A stretch of 64,000 nucleotides of DNA from Diplodia intermedia (lineage: Eukaryota; Ascomycota; Dothideomycetes; Botryosphaeriales; Botryosphaeriaceae), in NCBI GenBank assembly GCA_021495925.1, contig JAKEKT010000040.1:240076-304075 (forward strand), in the 5' to 3' direction. Shown piece by piece: positions 44,692-53,890 of this stretch. Position 1 is the stretch's first letter. Every line of letters starts with the position of its first letter. The translations under genes were made by a program, and so were the position numbers. A model generated the notes under the pieces. That model searched no databases. It was not told the origin of the DNA and saw only the letters and a list, made by a program, of their open reading frames with translations.

Positions 44692-45548
44692 ATGGAGAAC
44701 TCGGCTCCTTGGTGCGTCGTGAAGGAGCTCCCTGGAATCAACCCTGTGTGGAAGGTCGCGGGCTACGTCCACAACCCGCGTTTGTCTGCGCAGTATTACG
44801 GTTCGTCTGGGATTCGTGGAGCCCACCATACGTGGGAGGTCCCGGGATATGTTCACGACCAAATTCTACCTGCGCAGCATTCCGATTCGTCTGGATTCGA
44901 TGGCTTTGAGGTGCAATTGCTTCAGGATGAGCAAAGCCCGGTAGACACCCGTGAATCGTAACGAACGCTAGGGACGATCTTTCGCTGACAAGTCACAGTG
45001 CTTTACCGCGTATCCTTTCGTAGAGGGCGGCTGGGAGCTTCCGTCTGGCATGCTCTTCCCTTCGATCGCTGTGAACGACGGCACGGCCACGGCACCCCAA
45101 GTGCCCCGCTTCGAGCAGTGAAGACTTGTACCGGCCTGGTACCTTTAAGATCAGCCCGCTCTACCAACAACTCGAGTTTCCACGCTTCAAGAACACCCAG
45201 ATCGAGCTCGCTTATTCCTCGTTCCATGATCTCTATAGCGCTTGGGCCGATGCGGTGGCCCAGGTGTTTCTTAAAGTGGTGCGCGACATTTCTAACCACG
45301 GCCCCGCCGAACACGCGCACTTCCTATCCTACAAGCACCATTCTCAGGCAGATGTTCCTTTCCTCGAAACCGACGTCCCATTCGTTCCATGGCATTACGA
45401 AGCCCTTCCATTCATCGGCCAACGCGGATTTTCCCCCAGCTCAAAAAGAAAGCCACCACATACTCATACTCTGTCGTCAATGGAGAATCAGGGAAACAAA
45501 GCAAGTTATCTTAGAATTGTCCCATTCAGGATCGAGGTAGATGGATAA
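44692..45548 (+). pseudogene. Hypothetical gene with internal repeat and an apparent frameshift
   Basis: Exon 1 from ATG 44692 (MENSAPWCVVKELPGINP) contains two diverged copies of an 84-bp unit: VWKVAGYVHNPRLSAQ and TWEVPGYVHDQILPAQ, each followed by SSG. An intron 44941-44998 (GTAGAC, CGCTGACAAG, TCACAG) leads in phase to CFTAYPFVEGGWELPSGM. At 45119-45121 this frame stops (FEQ-stop), and the next frame carries on with EDLYRPGTFKISPLYQQ, LYSAWADAVAQVFLKVV and IVPFRIEVDG to 45548. A single-base change would restore one protein of about 265 residues. Family not recognised. Confidence 0.55.
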
Positions 45549-45801
45549 AGGAAAACACTGTGCAAACGCGGTGCTCATAAGAAGAAATCAGATCAAGAAT
45601 GTGTACACGGTCCTCTTGCATGGGTTTTGTTCTTTGATAACAAATTTTCCGCAGCACCTCGTGCGAAAGAGACAACTGGCTACGAACGTGATTGTTAATG
45701 GACGCTAGTGCACAGATCGCCGGCCTTGTCGTATGTTGCTTTTAGCTTGATGAGACCAACAGTCATGGTGGAAGATGTTGGCCCATCATTTCACCAAATG
45801 A

Positions 45802-46270
45802 ATGTACGGTATTACGCGATCTGAATTCCGAAAGATGGACAAAACAAGAACCAAGGAGGCGTTTGAGCCGAGAGGCGAGACTGGCGACGTCGAGCACCTA
45901 ATCTTCGCCGATGTTCCAGAAATCAAGGTGCTTCGCTCTATGCCCAAAATTGAGACGGCCGATGCGCCGCGGACAATGTGCAGTCATACTCCATTCTGAG
46001 CCAGTCCATCGCCATAGAGAAGGTGTTCTCGGAAGCCTTTGTGCGGCACAATGGATCCATGGGGCCCAAGGAGTCGGGGCAACCAGACAGCACGACGAGG
46101 TGAGTACGCGATACTTCCAACAGAAACGCAACCCGTTCCCTTTCCATCCATGACCCCCACTGCTCCCCTGCCTCTCGCACACGACAAAACGTCCACGGAC
46201 TAACCGCACCTCCTAAGCTTCGCAGTCCTCCTCGTCCACGCCCTCCTGATCCCCGTCCCATATGACAGAG
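45802..46270 (+). CDS. Possible small gene, 3' end unresolved
   Basis: Exon 45802-45927 (MYGITRSEFRKMDKTRTKEA), intron 45928-45983 ending TGTGCAG, exon 45984-46099 in phase (YSILSQSIAIEKVFSEAFV), then a strong donor GTGAGT. A branch GGACTAACC and two acceptors (46217 and 46225) follow; one leads to an open frame, the other to a stop at 46260. The first intron lacks a clear branch site. Function unknown. Confidence 0.32.
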
Positions 46271-46699
46271 TCCGTCCAATCGAAACGCCACACCGCGAAC
46301 GTCTACATGGACCAGGATCTCGGGCAGACCGCTGTCAGCTACCACGACCGGGCGGCTCGGCCTTAATCCCGACTACATGAGCTATGCCACGTGCAAACAT
46401 TATCTCCTCGTCGAACCTCCCCATCACCCTCCCCCTGGTCAAGCTGCTCCTCGACATGAACCCTGTCGTCTTATGGCTGACCGTTGGTATATCGGTCCTG
46501 GTTGATTGCGTCGACGGTGGCAGTTGCGGCGCTGCAGAGGCGGTATCTGAAGCTTTTCGATCGGATTGTGGAGTGTATCGCGGATTTGCTGGCATTGCTG
46601 GCGCGGGAGCGAGGGGACGGAGGGAGAGCCGAGCGAGAAGAGGATGGTGTTAAGACATGGCTGGATTGGTTTGTGAATGGCCGAGGGAGGCGAAAATGA
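46263..46699 (+). pseudogene. Frameshifted unknown gene with a hydrophobic segment
   Basis: Successive plus-strand frames read MTESVQSKRHTANVYMDQDL, then ANIISSSNLPITLPLVKLLL and NPVVLWLT, then, one base shifted at about 46484, VYRSWLIASTVAVAALQRRY, LFDRIVECIADLLALLARE and VKTWLDWFVNGRGRRK to a TGA. At least two phase breaks without splice signals. Probably a decayed single gene. Confidence 0.4.
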
Positions 46700-46849
46700 A
46701 GTATCGAGGCTGTTGAGAGGTAGACTGGGCGAGCGGTCGTGGTGTTAGTTTGGGTCGCTGCATACCCGTTTAGTCGTCGGTCAGGAATGGTATGGTCATG
46801 CACCAAGTTTTGTCGCGCGAAATGTTTGATTGGCGTGCTGTGATGGGAT

Positions 46850-47438
46850 CTAGGCGCGAAAGATAAACAAGCGCATTTCCTTGGTCACAGGATGGCTTGT
46901 AGCGGGCATGTCGTCAAAGGCATCGAGCGTTCTATCTTCTTGCTCAAGAAGCTGCTCGGTAAGCGGCTGGTCACACGGATTTCCAGCCGCAGCCTCTATG
47001 GTATCGATCCAGCTTGCTTGCGAACTTTCGGCTGCTACAACCGGAGTGCGCTTGCTCCTGCTGCTGTTGTTGCTGTTTGTCCGCGGGCGCCAGCATCCGC
47101 CTCGTGCGCTGCAGCTGAGCGCAGAGCTGTGCAGTCCCACTTCTTCTCTATCCTGTGTCGCCCGTAGCTTAGCATTTGGGTCATTGTTCTCATCAGCGGC
47201 ATCAAGAAAGTCAGGAATGGTGGTGAATATGGGCTTTGTGGCGGTTCTTTGCGCACCAAGAACATAGAAGCGTGCCTAAGCAGCTCGCAAACAGGTGTTG
47301 GATCCGGGCTTACCCCTTTAGCGGGCGAAGGACCTGAGCAAGGCAAGTAAGCAAGAATTCAGAGAGCTGGCGGACACTGATACCTTTAGAAAGCGTCCAG
47401 ACAGCGATAGCAGAGGGGACAGGATGATTGCTAATCAT
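46850..47438 (-). CDS. Hypothetical protein; exon junction unresolved
   Basis: ATG 47438 opens MISNHPVPSAIAVWTLSKGI and RQLSEFLLTCLAQVLRPLKG to a strong donor GTAAGC at 47313. Downstream, 47275-46850 reads ARFYVLGAQRTATKPIFTTI, DFLDAADENNDPNAK and EEVGL, an Asn/Ser linker, then ASWIDTIEAAAGNP and MPATSHPVTKEMRLFIFRA to a TAG. The obvious acceptor (GCTTAG, 47276) gives a 38-nt intron and joins out of phase. Both halves look real; the join is either misread or frameshifted. Family not recognised. Confidence 0.48.
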
Positions 47439-47723
47439 GCATGCCTACCCTGTATTAGGCATAGCGCCTGCTGTGGCCCTGCGAAGGACGGACGCGCTCG
47501 ACGTTGCAGCGCGGGCAGACGTGACGTAACCACCAAAGACGTCCACTGCTCGCTGTGACCCGGGGCCACCGCGCTCCTCCCACCATAACATTCCTCCCCA
47601 ACGCGCTGCCCACCCTTTCCCGATCATCCTACCAGGTGACCAACCGGCAACCCGTAAGTTTTACTCCTGAGCCCAATATCAAGAACTGCAGCACAGCCGC
47701 TAACAGTGCACGTCAGGCGCACC

Positions 47724-49217
47724 ATGATTACAGTCAGGGATCTTGTCAACCGTAATCTGCCGCCCCCCTGGGACAACCCGTACCAGAGCGGTGGAGGCGG
47801 TGAGCCGCCGCGCAAGCCCAACGGCAGCGACAAGCAAGGCAGTGTCCACGGTATTGATGCGCCGTAAGAATCCCTCCTCTCATGCCAATTGACTCCACAG
47901 AGCTGACTCTCTGGTTCCATACAGGGATGTCGCCCCTGGCCATTACTGCAACACTTGTGGTAAGGAGTACAAGTTCCGCTGCGCCTGCGATTGCGACCAC
48001 TGCGACGACCATGGACACGTCCGCAGGCACTGCCCCAACCGCCCTCCCATGACCTCCTACGCGGCCATGTACGGCTTCACCGACAGGACAACGACCTCCG
48101 CGAGCTCGAGGAGGCCCAGGCCCATCTCAACAAGATCACGGCCGATCTGGCGTGCACCAGGGCCGCCCTCGATAGCGCCCGCAACCGGATCGTGCAGATC
48201 GCCAGGCGCCTCGGCGCCGACCCTCCGCCCGGACTCGTCCAGCCCCGTGCCTCAAGCGTCACCAACAGCGTTGCCTCGTCCAACACCCTCGGCGGCGACG
48301 CCGACGGCTCCCACGCCAGGGCCAGGGCCAGGGCCGGCACCACCACCAGCGCCGCCGCGGCCACCGACTGCAGCTCCGAGTGGTCCATCTCCGACCACCC
48401 CGCCATCCTGGCCCACCTCGACGCCGTCCCCTCCACCCCGCGCAGCCAGGCCCACCTCGGCAACCGTCCCAACGCCACGAGTCCGCAGGCCAGCTGGCCC
48501 GCCACCCCTGAGGCGCCGGAGGAGGAGGAGCGCCGGTGGGTGCGTACGACGGCGCCGGGCATCATGTCGGGGGATGAGTGGTTCTTCGACAGGTACGAGA
48601 TGCAGATCGCCAACCACGCGTCGACGTCGACGACCGCCTTGCCGCAGCCGCCGCCGCCGCCGCCGCCAGCCTATCCCCATGGACTTCGCCACGCAGCTCG
48701 TCAGCCCGCTCGTCCCGCGTCGCCCAGCCCGGACAACGGCTGGCTGAGCCCGGTTACCGCTGCTCATGCTCATGCTCCTGCTCCTGCCGACCCCGCTGCC
48801 GATCTGGCCAGCGCCTGGGCTCCTGTCGCTCCGCCTCCTCCCTACTGGGCGCCGCTCGTTGGTCCCGCCGGCGGCTCGGCTGCCAACGTCGATCCCTACA
48901 GCAGCCCGGTCGTGAATTCCTGGGGGCCCTCGGGCTCGGGCTCTGCTTCGGCTACGACGTCGACTGCCGCTGCCAGTGGCGCCGGCGGTGGCCTGCTGTG
49001 GAACTCGGCGCCTCCCGCCGACGACGGTCGTCACTCGACGGCTTCGCTTACGAGCAGCGGCGCCGGTGGTCGTCTTCCTCCCCCTCCTCCTTACCGCTCT
49101 GTCGGTAGCGATGATTCCTTCAGCTCCGACTACGACTATAACTACGAGGACGAGGCCCGGCGGATGTCCGGGTGGAGGCCCCGTCGTTCTCGGTTCTACA
49201 AGCTCTTTGACGACTGA
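47724..49217 (+). CDS. CCHC zinc-knuckle protein with coiled coil; apparent frameshift at about 48090
   Basis: Exon 1 47724-47863 (MITVRDLVNRNLPPPWDNP), intron 47864-47924 (GTAAGA, AGCTGACTC, TACAG), exon 2 to 49217. Just after the intron: HYCNTCGKEYKFRC, then CDHCDDHGHVRRHC, an exact CX2CX4HX4C zinc knuckle, a nucleic-acid-binding motif. After MTSYAAMYGFTD the sense moves one frame to NDLRELEEAQAHLNKITAD, a coiled coil, followed by Ala/Ser/Pro-rich low complexity and an acidic-basic tail ending RSRFYKLFDD. No splice pair explains the shift. Gene retroelement gag proteins also carry knuckles, but there is no pol nearby. Confidence 0.66.
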
Positions 49218-49779
49218 GATCTTGGTTCGGGGCCGGATGCCAATGCTGTGAGCGGTGGGGCGATATCGGGGGTTTGCTGGCGGGCGGGTTTCTTTTTGGC
49301 CTGGTGTTTGCATATGGTTCTTTGTGGGGGCTTTCTTTCGGAGGGGCTTTCTGCTGGGGCTGGCAGATGGGTAGAACTTTGGTGATGGTTTTAGCACACT
49401 CTGACAATGACAAGGCTTATTTGTTGTGCTGAATATGTTTCGTTTGATTGACGCTGCGATTGCTTATGGACATGCAGGGCTCCGATAGTCTTTGTGCATT
49501 TACCTGGTAAACACCTTCGTGGTGGCATGATAATGGCCAGCGTCTACTACCAGTATGTTGGTCATGTCACTGTTGTCAATCGCGCGATGGCAGATAAGCC
49601 TGCGGTCTGGTAAGGCTCTCAACGGAGAAGCGTGAGGCCTACAGCTAAGAGGTCATCGGTATGGGGAAACCTACACCTTGGGCTAGGTCACAGTTGCACA
49701 AATATATCACTTGAGAAGAGCCCGCCACTGGCGTGCCTTGGACCATACTTCACCTCAGCCTGTGATTGATTTAGATCTT
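49218..49779. other. Intergenic, no gene seen
   Basis: 3' flanks of two converging genes. Confidence 0.6.
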
Positions 49780-50133
49780 CTACTTTTCCTCCAGCGTCAT
49801 GTTGTTGAACCTCTTCTCCACGTCAAGCTGGTTCTGGAGCTCCTCCAGCTCCTCATCCACCCCCTCCTTCTTCAGCTTGTCCATCTCCTTGCGCAGCTCC
49901 TTGTTGGAGGCGATGAGGGAGCGGGTCACCTCGTTGGACTTGGTCCAGCGCTCCAGTGCCGCCTCGCTGTAGATCTTGGGCTTCTCGTTGCGCGGAGGGG
50001 GTGCGCCGCCACCAATGCTGCTGTTGTTGCTGTTGCTGTTGCTGTTTGTGTTGCCGCTGAGGGTGGCAGAGCCCGAACGCGAGACCTCGCGATTGAGGTA
50101 CTTGATGTAGGGCCCGACGGCAAAGCTGGTCAT
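49780..50133 (-). CDS. Small Asn/Ser-linker coiled-coil protein
   Basis: Single exon, 117 residues from ATG 50133. N-terminal MTSFAVGPYIKYLNREVSRS, an Asn/Ser-rich linker made by AAC/AGC repeats, then KPKIYSEAALERWTKSNEV and a charged coiled coil (KELRKEMDKLKKEG, ELEELQNQLDVEKRF). Resembles the 53418-53890 protein in layout (short N-terminal block, Asn-rich linker, C-terminal coiled coil). Function unknown; oligomerisation is likely. Confidence 0.78.
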   Translation of the reverse strand: MTSFAVGPYIKYLNREVSRSGSATLSGNTNSNSNSNNSSIGGGAPPPRNEKPKIYSEAALERWTKSNEVTRSLIASNKELRKEMDKLKKEGVDEELEELQNQLDVEKRFNNMTLEEK

Positions 50134-50437
50134 CTTGGCGGTGGTTCTTTTGAGCCGTCAGCAGAGCGCAAATAGAGTACCACGTGTGTGCTTACGACGT
50201 TGACGATCACGGTTGTTGTAGAAGGAAAAGACAGCCGGCAGACAGGCGCGCTGGCTGGCGTAGCGCCGCCCGCCAGACCAGCGCACGTGATTCGCCAATG
50301 GCCTACCTGCACGGCCGCCTCCCATCAGGGACCTTGCGCTATGCGCGCTGGACGCTCTTGAGCTAAACATCCGCACTGCGCGCATGATAACTGGCGTAAG
50401 GACCTCGGCTTTTCCAGGGGGCAGACAGCCACACACA

Positions 50438-50994
50438 ATGCAATTGCTAACATCAGTGCTAGACAGAGACATCATGCACCTCTTTCCACGCAACCAGCCC
50501 ACCACTGGTGGAGATGGACGCCCTTCCCGAAGGCCAGACAGCAACCGCAGAGCCGACAGCGATAACGGAAGCAATGCGCCGTAAGTCTCGTTCCTAGGAA
50601 CAGCGCGAGGTTCACCCCCTGACTGACGAACCCACTCAAATCCAGTAGCCCCAGATCCACACGCTGCACCCAATGCGGCACGAGTCACCACATAGATCAG
50701 CTCTGCACCCAGTGGAGCCAGGACACCATCGATCCGGTCCTACTTGGCGTTACGCTTATTAGGGGGCTCGTCATGGGCCTGGACCAACAACTAAGCGAGT
50801 ACGCCGCGAACGGGCGCAATACCGGAATCACTCTCGGGTACATACTTCGTCTGAGCAAATATAAGGTGCTTCGTGGCAGGTCTGTTGCCGGTAGCGTGGA
50901 GTTCCAGGACCATATCAAGCAGCTCATCAATTACTGCACGCGCGAGGGCCTTGGGCGGGCTGTACGCCTTCTGGATGCTGGTGGTTTGTCCTGA
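50438..50994 (+). CDS. Small CCHC zinc-knuckle protein, possible frameshifted tail
   Basis: Exon 1 50438-50580 (MQLLTSVLDRDIMHLFPRN, then an Arg/Asp/Ser-rich stretch ending NAP), intron 50581-50645 (GTAAGT, CTGACTGAC, ATCCAG), exon 2 50646-50994; 163 residues. Exon 2 opens with CTQCGTSHHIDQLC, an exact CX2CX4HX4C knuckle, then helices (PVLLGVTLIRGLVMGLDQQL, YILRLSKYKVLRG). The intron phase and the AP codon pair at the junction match the 47724 gene, which points to common ancestry. After the TGA, the next frame reads SSLICGGGSINKDNDGRYNG to 51181, so the true C-terminus may be longer. Confidence 0.64.
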
Positions 50995-51569
50995 ACTCGG
51001 CTCTTCTCTGATCTGCGGTGGTGGCAGCATCAACAAGGACAATGATGGCCGATACAATGGTGTTTGTGTCAAGTACGCGGCGATGGACGAGCCGGACATG
51101 TCCTTGACAGCAGTGAGATTCAAGAGGATACAGGAGGACATTTCGACTAATTCTGCCACTTCTGTGAAGTTTGGCAACTAATCAAATTCGAGACGCGGTA
51201 GAGAAATCCGTCGTCCCAAAACGGAATATCTTCCACGTTGTGCAGGCTGCGCTGATTGGGGTGCGCTGCATTGATCCCACAAGACATAAACGACAGCCCT
51301 TCACAATCAAGAGGATCCAGTATCCATGATTGGTGTGACCATCGAGATACTGCATGATTGGCCATCTAGTATTGGCCCCCATGTTCAGCCTCAGCGCTTA
51401 CATATACCTCGCAGATGCCCCGCAGCACCCCGCTTACTCTCTCCACCTCGCATTCCAGCCTTTTCACTCTTCTCGTCAGCATCGCCCAACACCGACTTCA
51501 TCCTCAAGCCCATATCAGCGCTCAGCCTCAAGATATACCTTTCTCATTTGACTCCCTGGGCAGCTCATC

Positions 51570-53366
51570 ATGTCCAAACGCCACAAGAAGTCCCGCAAAC
51601 CCCGCAAACGAGGCGCCGCTCGCAAGGCTGAGGCAGCGGATGACCAGCGCAGCCAACGCTACAAATACGATGATCTCCCCGACCAGGAGAAGTTCTTCCG
51701 CCTACTGGAGCTACTGCCCGGCAGAGAGGGGGCCGCGATCCACTGCCGCCTTCGCACATACTCGATCAACTTCCACCCGCCCTACGAAGCTATGTCATAC
51801 GTCTGGGGCGATCCGGACGATAAGACGGACATCTTCTGCCATCGAAAGCGCGTTCGTATCCCTTGGAACCTCCATGGTGCGTTGGAACGGCTGCGGCATA
51901 CACACAAGAGTCGAATCCTGTGGGCCGATTCGATTTGCATCAACCAGGGCGATATCAAGGAGCGTGGACACCAGGTCCAGCTCATGCGTCAGATATTCTA
52001 TGGAGCCGAAAAAGTCAATTGTTGGGTTGGACGCTGTGACGATTTCGACGTCGAGGCAGCTTTCAATCTCGTCCAGCGTTTGCACGAGGCGTGCGAGACC
52101 AAGGACCGTGCTACAATACGACTACACGTGGAAGGTACGCCGGAGCTTGAGTGGAGTGCACTGAGGGGTCTGTTCGAGAAAGACTATTTTCACCGCGTGT
52201 GGATCCTACAAGAGATAGGCCTAGCATGTAGTGCCGTTCTACATTGCGGCCGCGTTCAATTGGAGTGGGAAAAACTAAAAGCACTTAAGACAACGAAGAC
52301 ACACTTTGAAGATGTTGGGACCAATTTAAATATCTGTTGGGGACATCTCATGAACATGGACTCGGGGTTCAGAAGCTCCAGGAATCAAGATGTGAGACTC
52401 ATCGTTCTCGCATCAAGCTTTTGCGGCTGTATCGACCCCAGAGACAAGTACTACGGTGTCCTCGGTCATGCTGCTTTCGACCAATTTCGGGAATCATCGA
52501 ATGGAGAGCCATTCCTCACCGTGGATTATTCATTGCCTGTTGCCGCTGTATATCTCAATGCAGCGCGTCAGCTCTTGAACCTTGCACAACCATTCTGCCT
52601 TCTATCCTTGGTGGGACACGAAGCTGGACATCTAGGCACGGATGATATTCCTTCCTGGGTTCCACAATGTAAACCTTGCTTTTCTTATCTTCTAACATCA
52701 CTTCTTAACAACCCCATCCGATTTTCTGCGGGTACACAACAAACTCCACAGTTTCGAATGAGGGGTCCAAATCTCGAGGTCTTCGGTGTCTGTGTAGACT
52801 CGATAAACTGGACGTCAGACATTTTCAGTGTGCAGAATCTCTCGACATTGAAAGGCGTATGGGGCAAGATCAGCACTGTTGATAGATTTGATCATTCGTC
52901 AATGGCGAACATCCTCCGTCGACTTTGCTCCACTCTCACCGCAGACTATCATTACGAAAGGAGACACAAGGGCTCTAAACACATTGATGCATGTTTTTAT
53001 ATGGTTTTGAGCGGTTGTCTAGCTTTTCTCGAAAGAGTAGATATATACAAGGACGATCACGGTGTTCTGAAAGCGGATTATGGTGGTGGAGATCCGATGT
53101 CTTTCCTTCAAATACTCCGAGGTTTCCCTGATAACAGGCGCTTCTTCGTCACTGCGAAAGGATTTTTCGGGCTTTGTCCACTTGTTGCAGAGCCAAGGGA
53201 CAAAATTTGCATTTTCTATGGCGCTCAAGTACCGTGCGTCCTTCGATCCACCGGCCAAGCGGGTCAGTACTGGTTTTGCGGAGAATGCTACCTGGAAGAC
53301 TGGATGTACGGCAAGGCGACCGACATGTGGGGTCCTGACGAGAGCGAAACATTCACATTGGTATAA
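51570..53366 (+). CDS. HET-domain (heterokaryon incompatibility) protein
   Basis: Intact single-exon gene, 598 residues, PF06985 type. Such proteins act in fungal non-self recognition and can trigger regulated cell death on fusion of unlike strains. Basic leader MSKRHKKSRKPRKRGAARK, then HET motifs: YEAMSYVWGD (about residue 72), ILWADSICINQGD with RGHQVQLMRQIF (about 115-140), and FHRVWILQEIG (about 208). The C-terminal half has the usual FCGCIDPRDKYYGVLG, PSWVP and, near the end, a barrel-like segment PRDKICIFYGAQVPCVL with GECYLEDWMYG. No NACHT, ankyrin or WD repeats. Codon use is less GC-biased than in the housekeeping genes, fitting a fast-evolving accessory gene. Confidence 0.95.
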   Translation: MSKRHKKSRKPRKRGAARKAEAADDQRSQRYKYDDLPDQEKFFRLLELLPGREGAAIHCRLRTYSINFHPPYEAMSYVWGDPDDKTDIFCHRKRVRIPWNLHGALERLRHTHKSRILWADSICINQGDIKERGHQVQLMRQIFYGAEKVNCWVGRCDDFDVEAAFNLVQRLHEACETKDRATIRLHVEGTPELEWSALRGLFEKDYFHRVWILQEIGLACSAVLHCGRVQLEWEKLKALKTTKTHFEDVGTNLNICWGHLMNMDSGFRSSRNQDVRLIVLASSFCGCIDPRDKYYGVLGHAAFDQFRESSNGEPFLTVDYSLPVAAVYLNAARQLLNLAQPFCLLSLVGHEAGHLGTDDIPSWVPQCKPCFSYLLTSLLNNPIRFSAGTQQTPQFRMRGPNLEVFGVCVDSINWTSDIFSVQNLSTLKGVWGKISTVDRFDHSSMANILRRLCSTLTADYHYERRHKGSKHIDACFYMVLSGCLAFLERVDIYKDDHGVLKADYGGGDPMSFLQILRGFPDNRRFFVTAKGFFGLCPLVAEPRDKICIFYGAQVPCVLRSTGQAGQYWFCGECYLEDWMYGKATDMWGPDESETFTLV

Positions 53367-53417
53367 TCGAGAGGGACTGGAAGCATTCACGGCCATAGAT
53401 AGTATTTCATTCCCAGC

Positions 53418-53890
53418 CTAGTTGCATCCCTGGCACCTGCACTTGCGCAGCTTCTCCTCCAGATCCCTGACCTTCTTCTTGAGCTTCGCGATCTCGATCT
53501 CGTTGTCGACGAGACGATCCCAGAGCTCGTCCTCCTTGGGAGCATCCTTGGCGCCGGCGGCGGGGACCTTCTTCTCCAAGATCTCAACGTCGAGGACCTG
53601 AGACATCCTGCGCCTGGGCCTGGAGAGAACAGCTTAATTAGCAAACGCATCTGCAGTTGAAGAATCTGTACCTACTCGGCCGTCCAGTACGCCGAGCTGC
53701 CCTTAGGCGCGATCTGGTATCTGGCCGTCTTGGCCTTCTTCTTGGGCGGCTCACCGCCGCTGTTGTTGTCGTTGTTGTCGTTGTTGTTGTTGTTGTTGCC
53801 CTTGAGGGCGCTGACATCAGCCGAGCCCGTCGGCCAGACCTTGTCATTCCGGTGCTTCAGCCAAGCGCCGACGCCGAATTGGTTCGACAT
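53418..53890 (-). CDS. Small Asn-linker coiled-coil protein, two exons
   Basis: Exon 1 53676-53890 (MSNQFGVGAWLKHRNDKVW, an Asn/Asp run, then a basic KKKAKTARYQIAPKGSSAYW), intron 53620-53675 (GTAGGT..CTCCAG), exon 2 53418-53619 in phase (EILEKKVPAAGAK, then DNEIEIAKLKKKVRDLEEKL) ending in the Cys pair CRCQGCN; 138 residues. Converges on the HET gene with 51 bp between stops. The KKKAK stretch could be a nuclear signal. Similar in layout to the 49780 protein. Function unknown. Confidence 0.8.

Noticed and set aside
48252..49397. 381-codon minus-strand frame
   Set aside because: Arg/Gly-rich shadow of the low-complexity part of the zinc-knuckle gene.
50791..51177. 128-codon minus-strand frame
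   Set aside because: No ATG; overlaps the better-supported spliced plus-strand knuckle gene.
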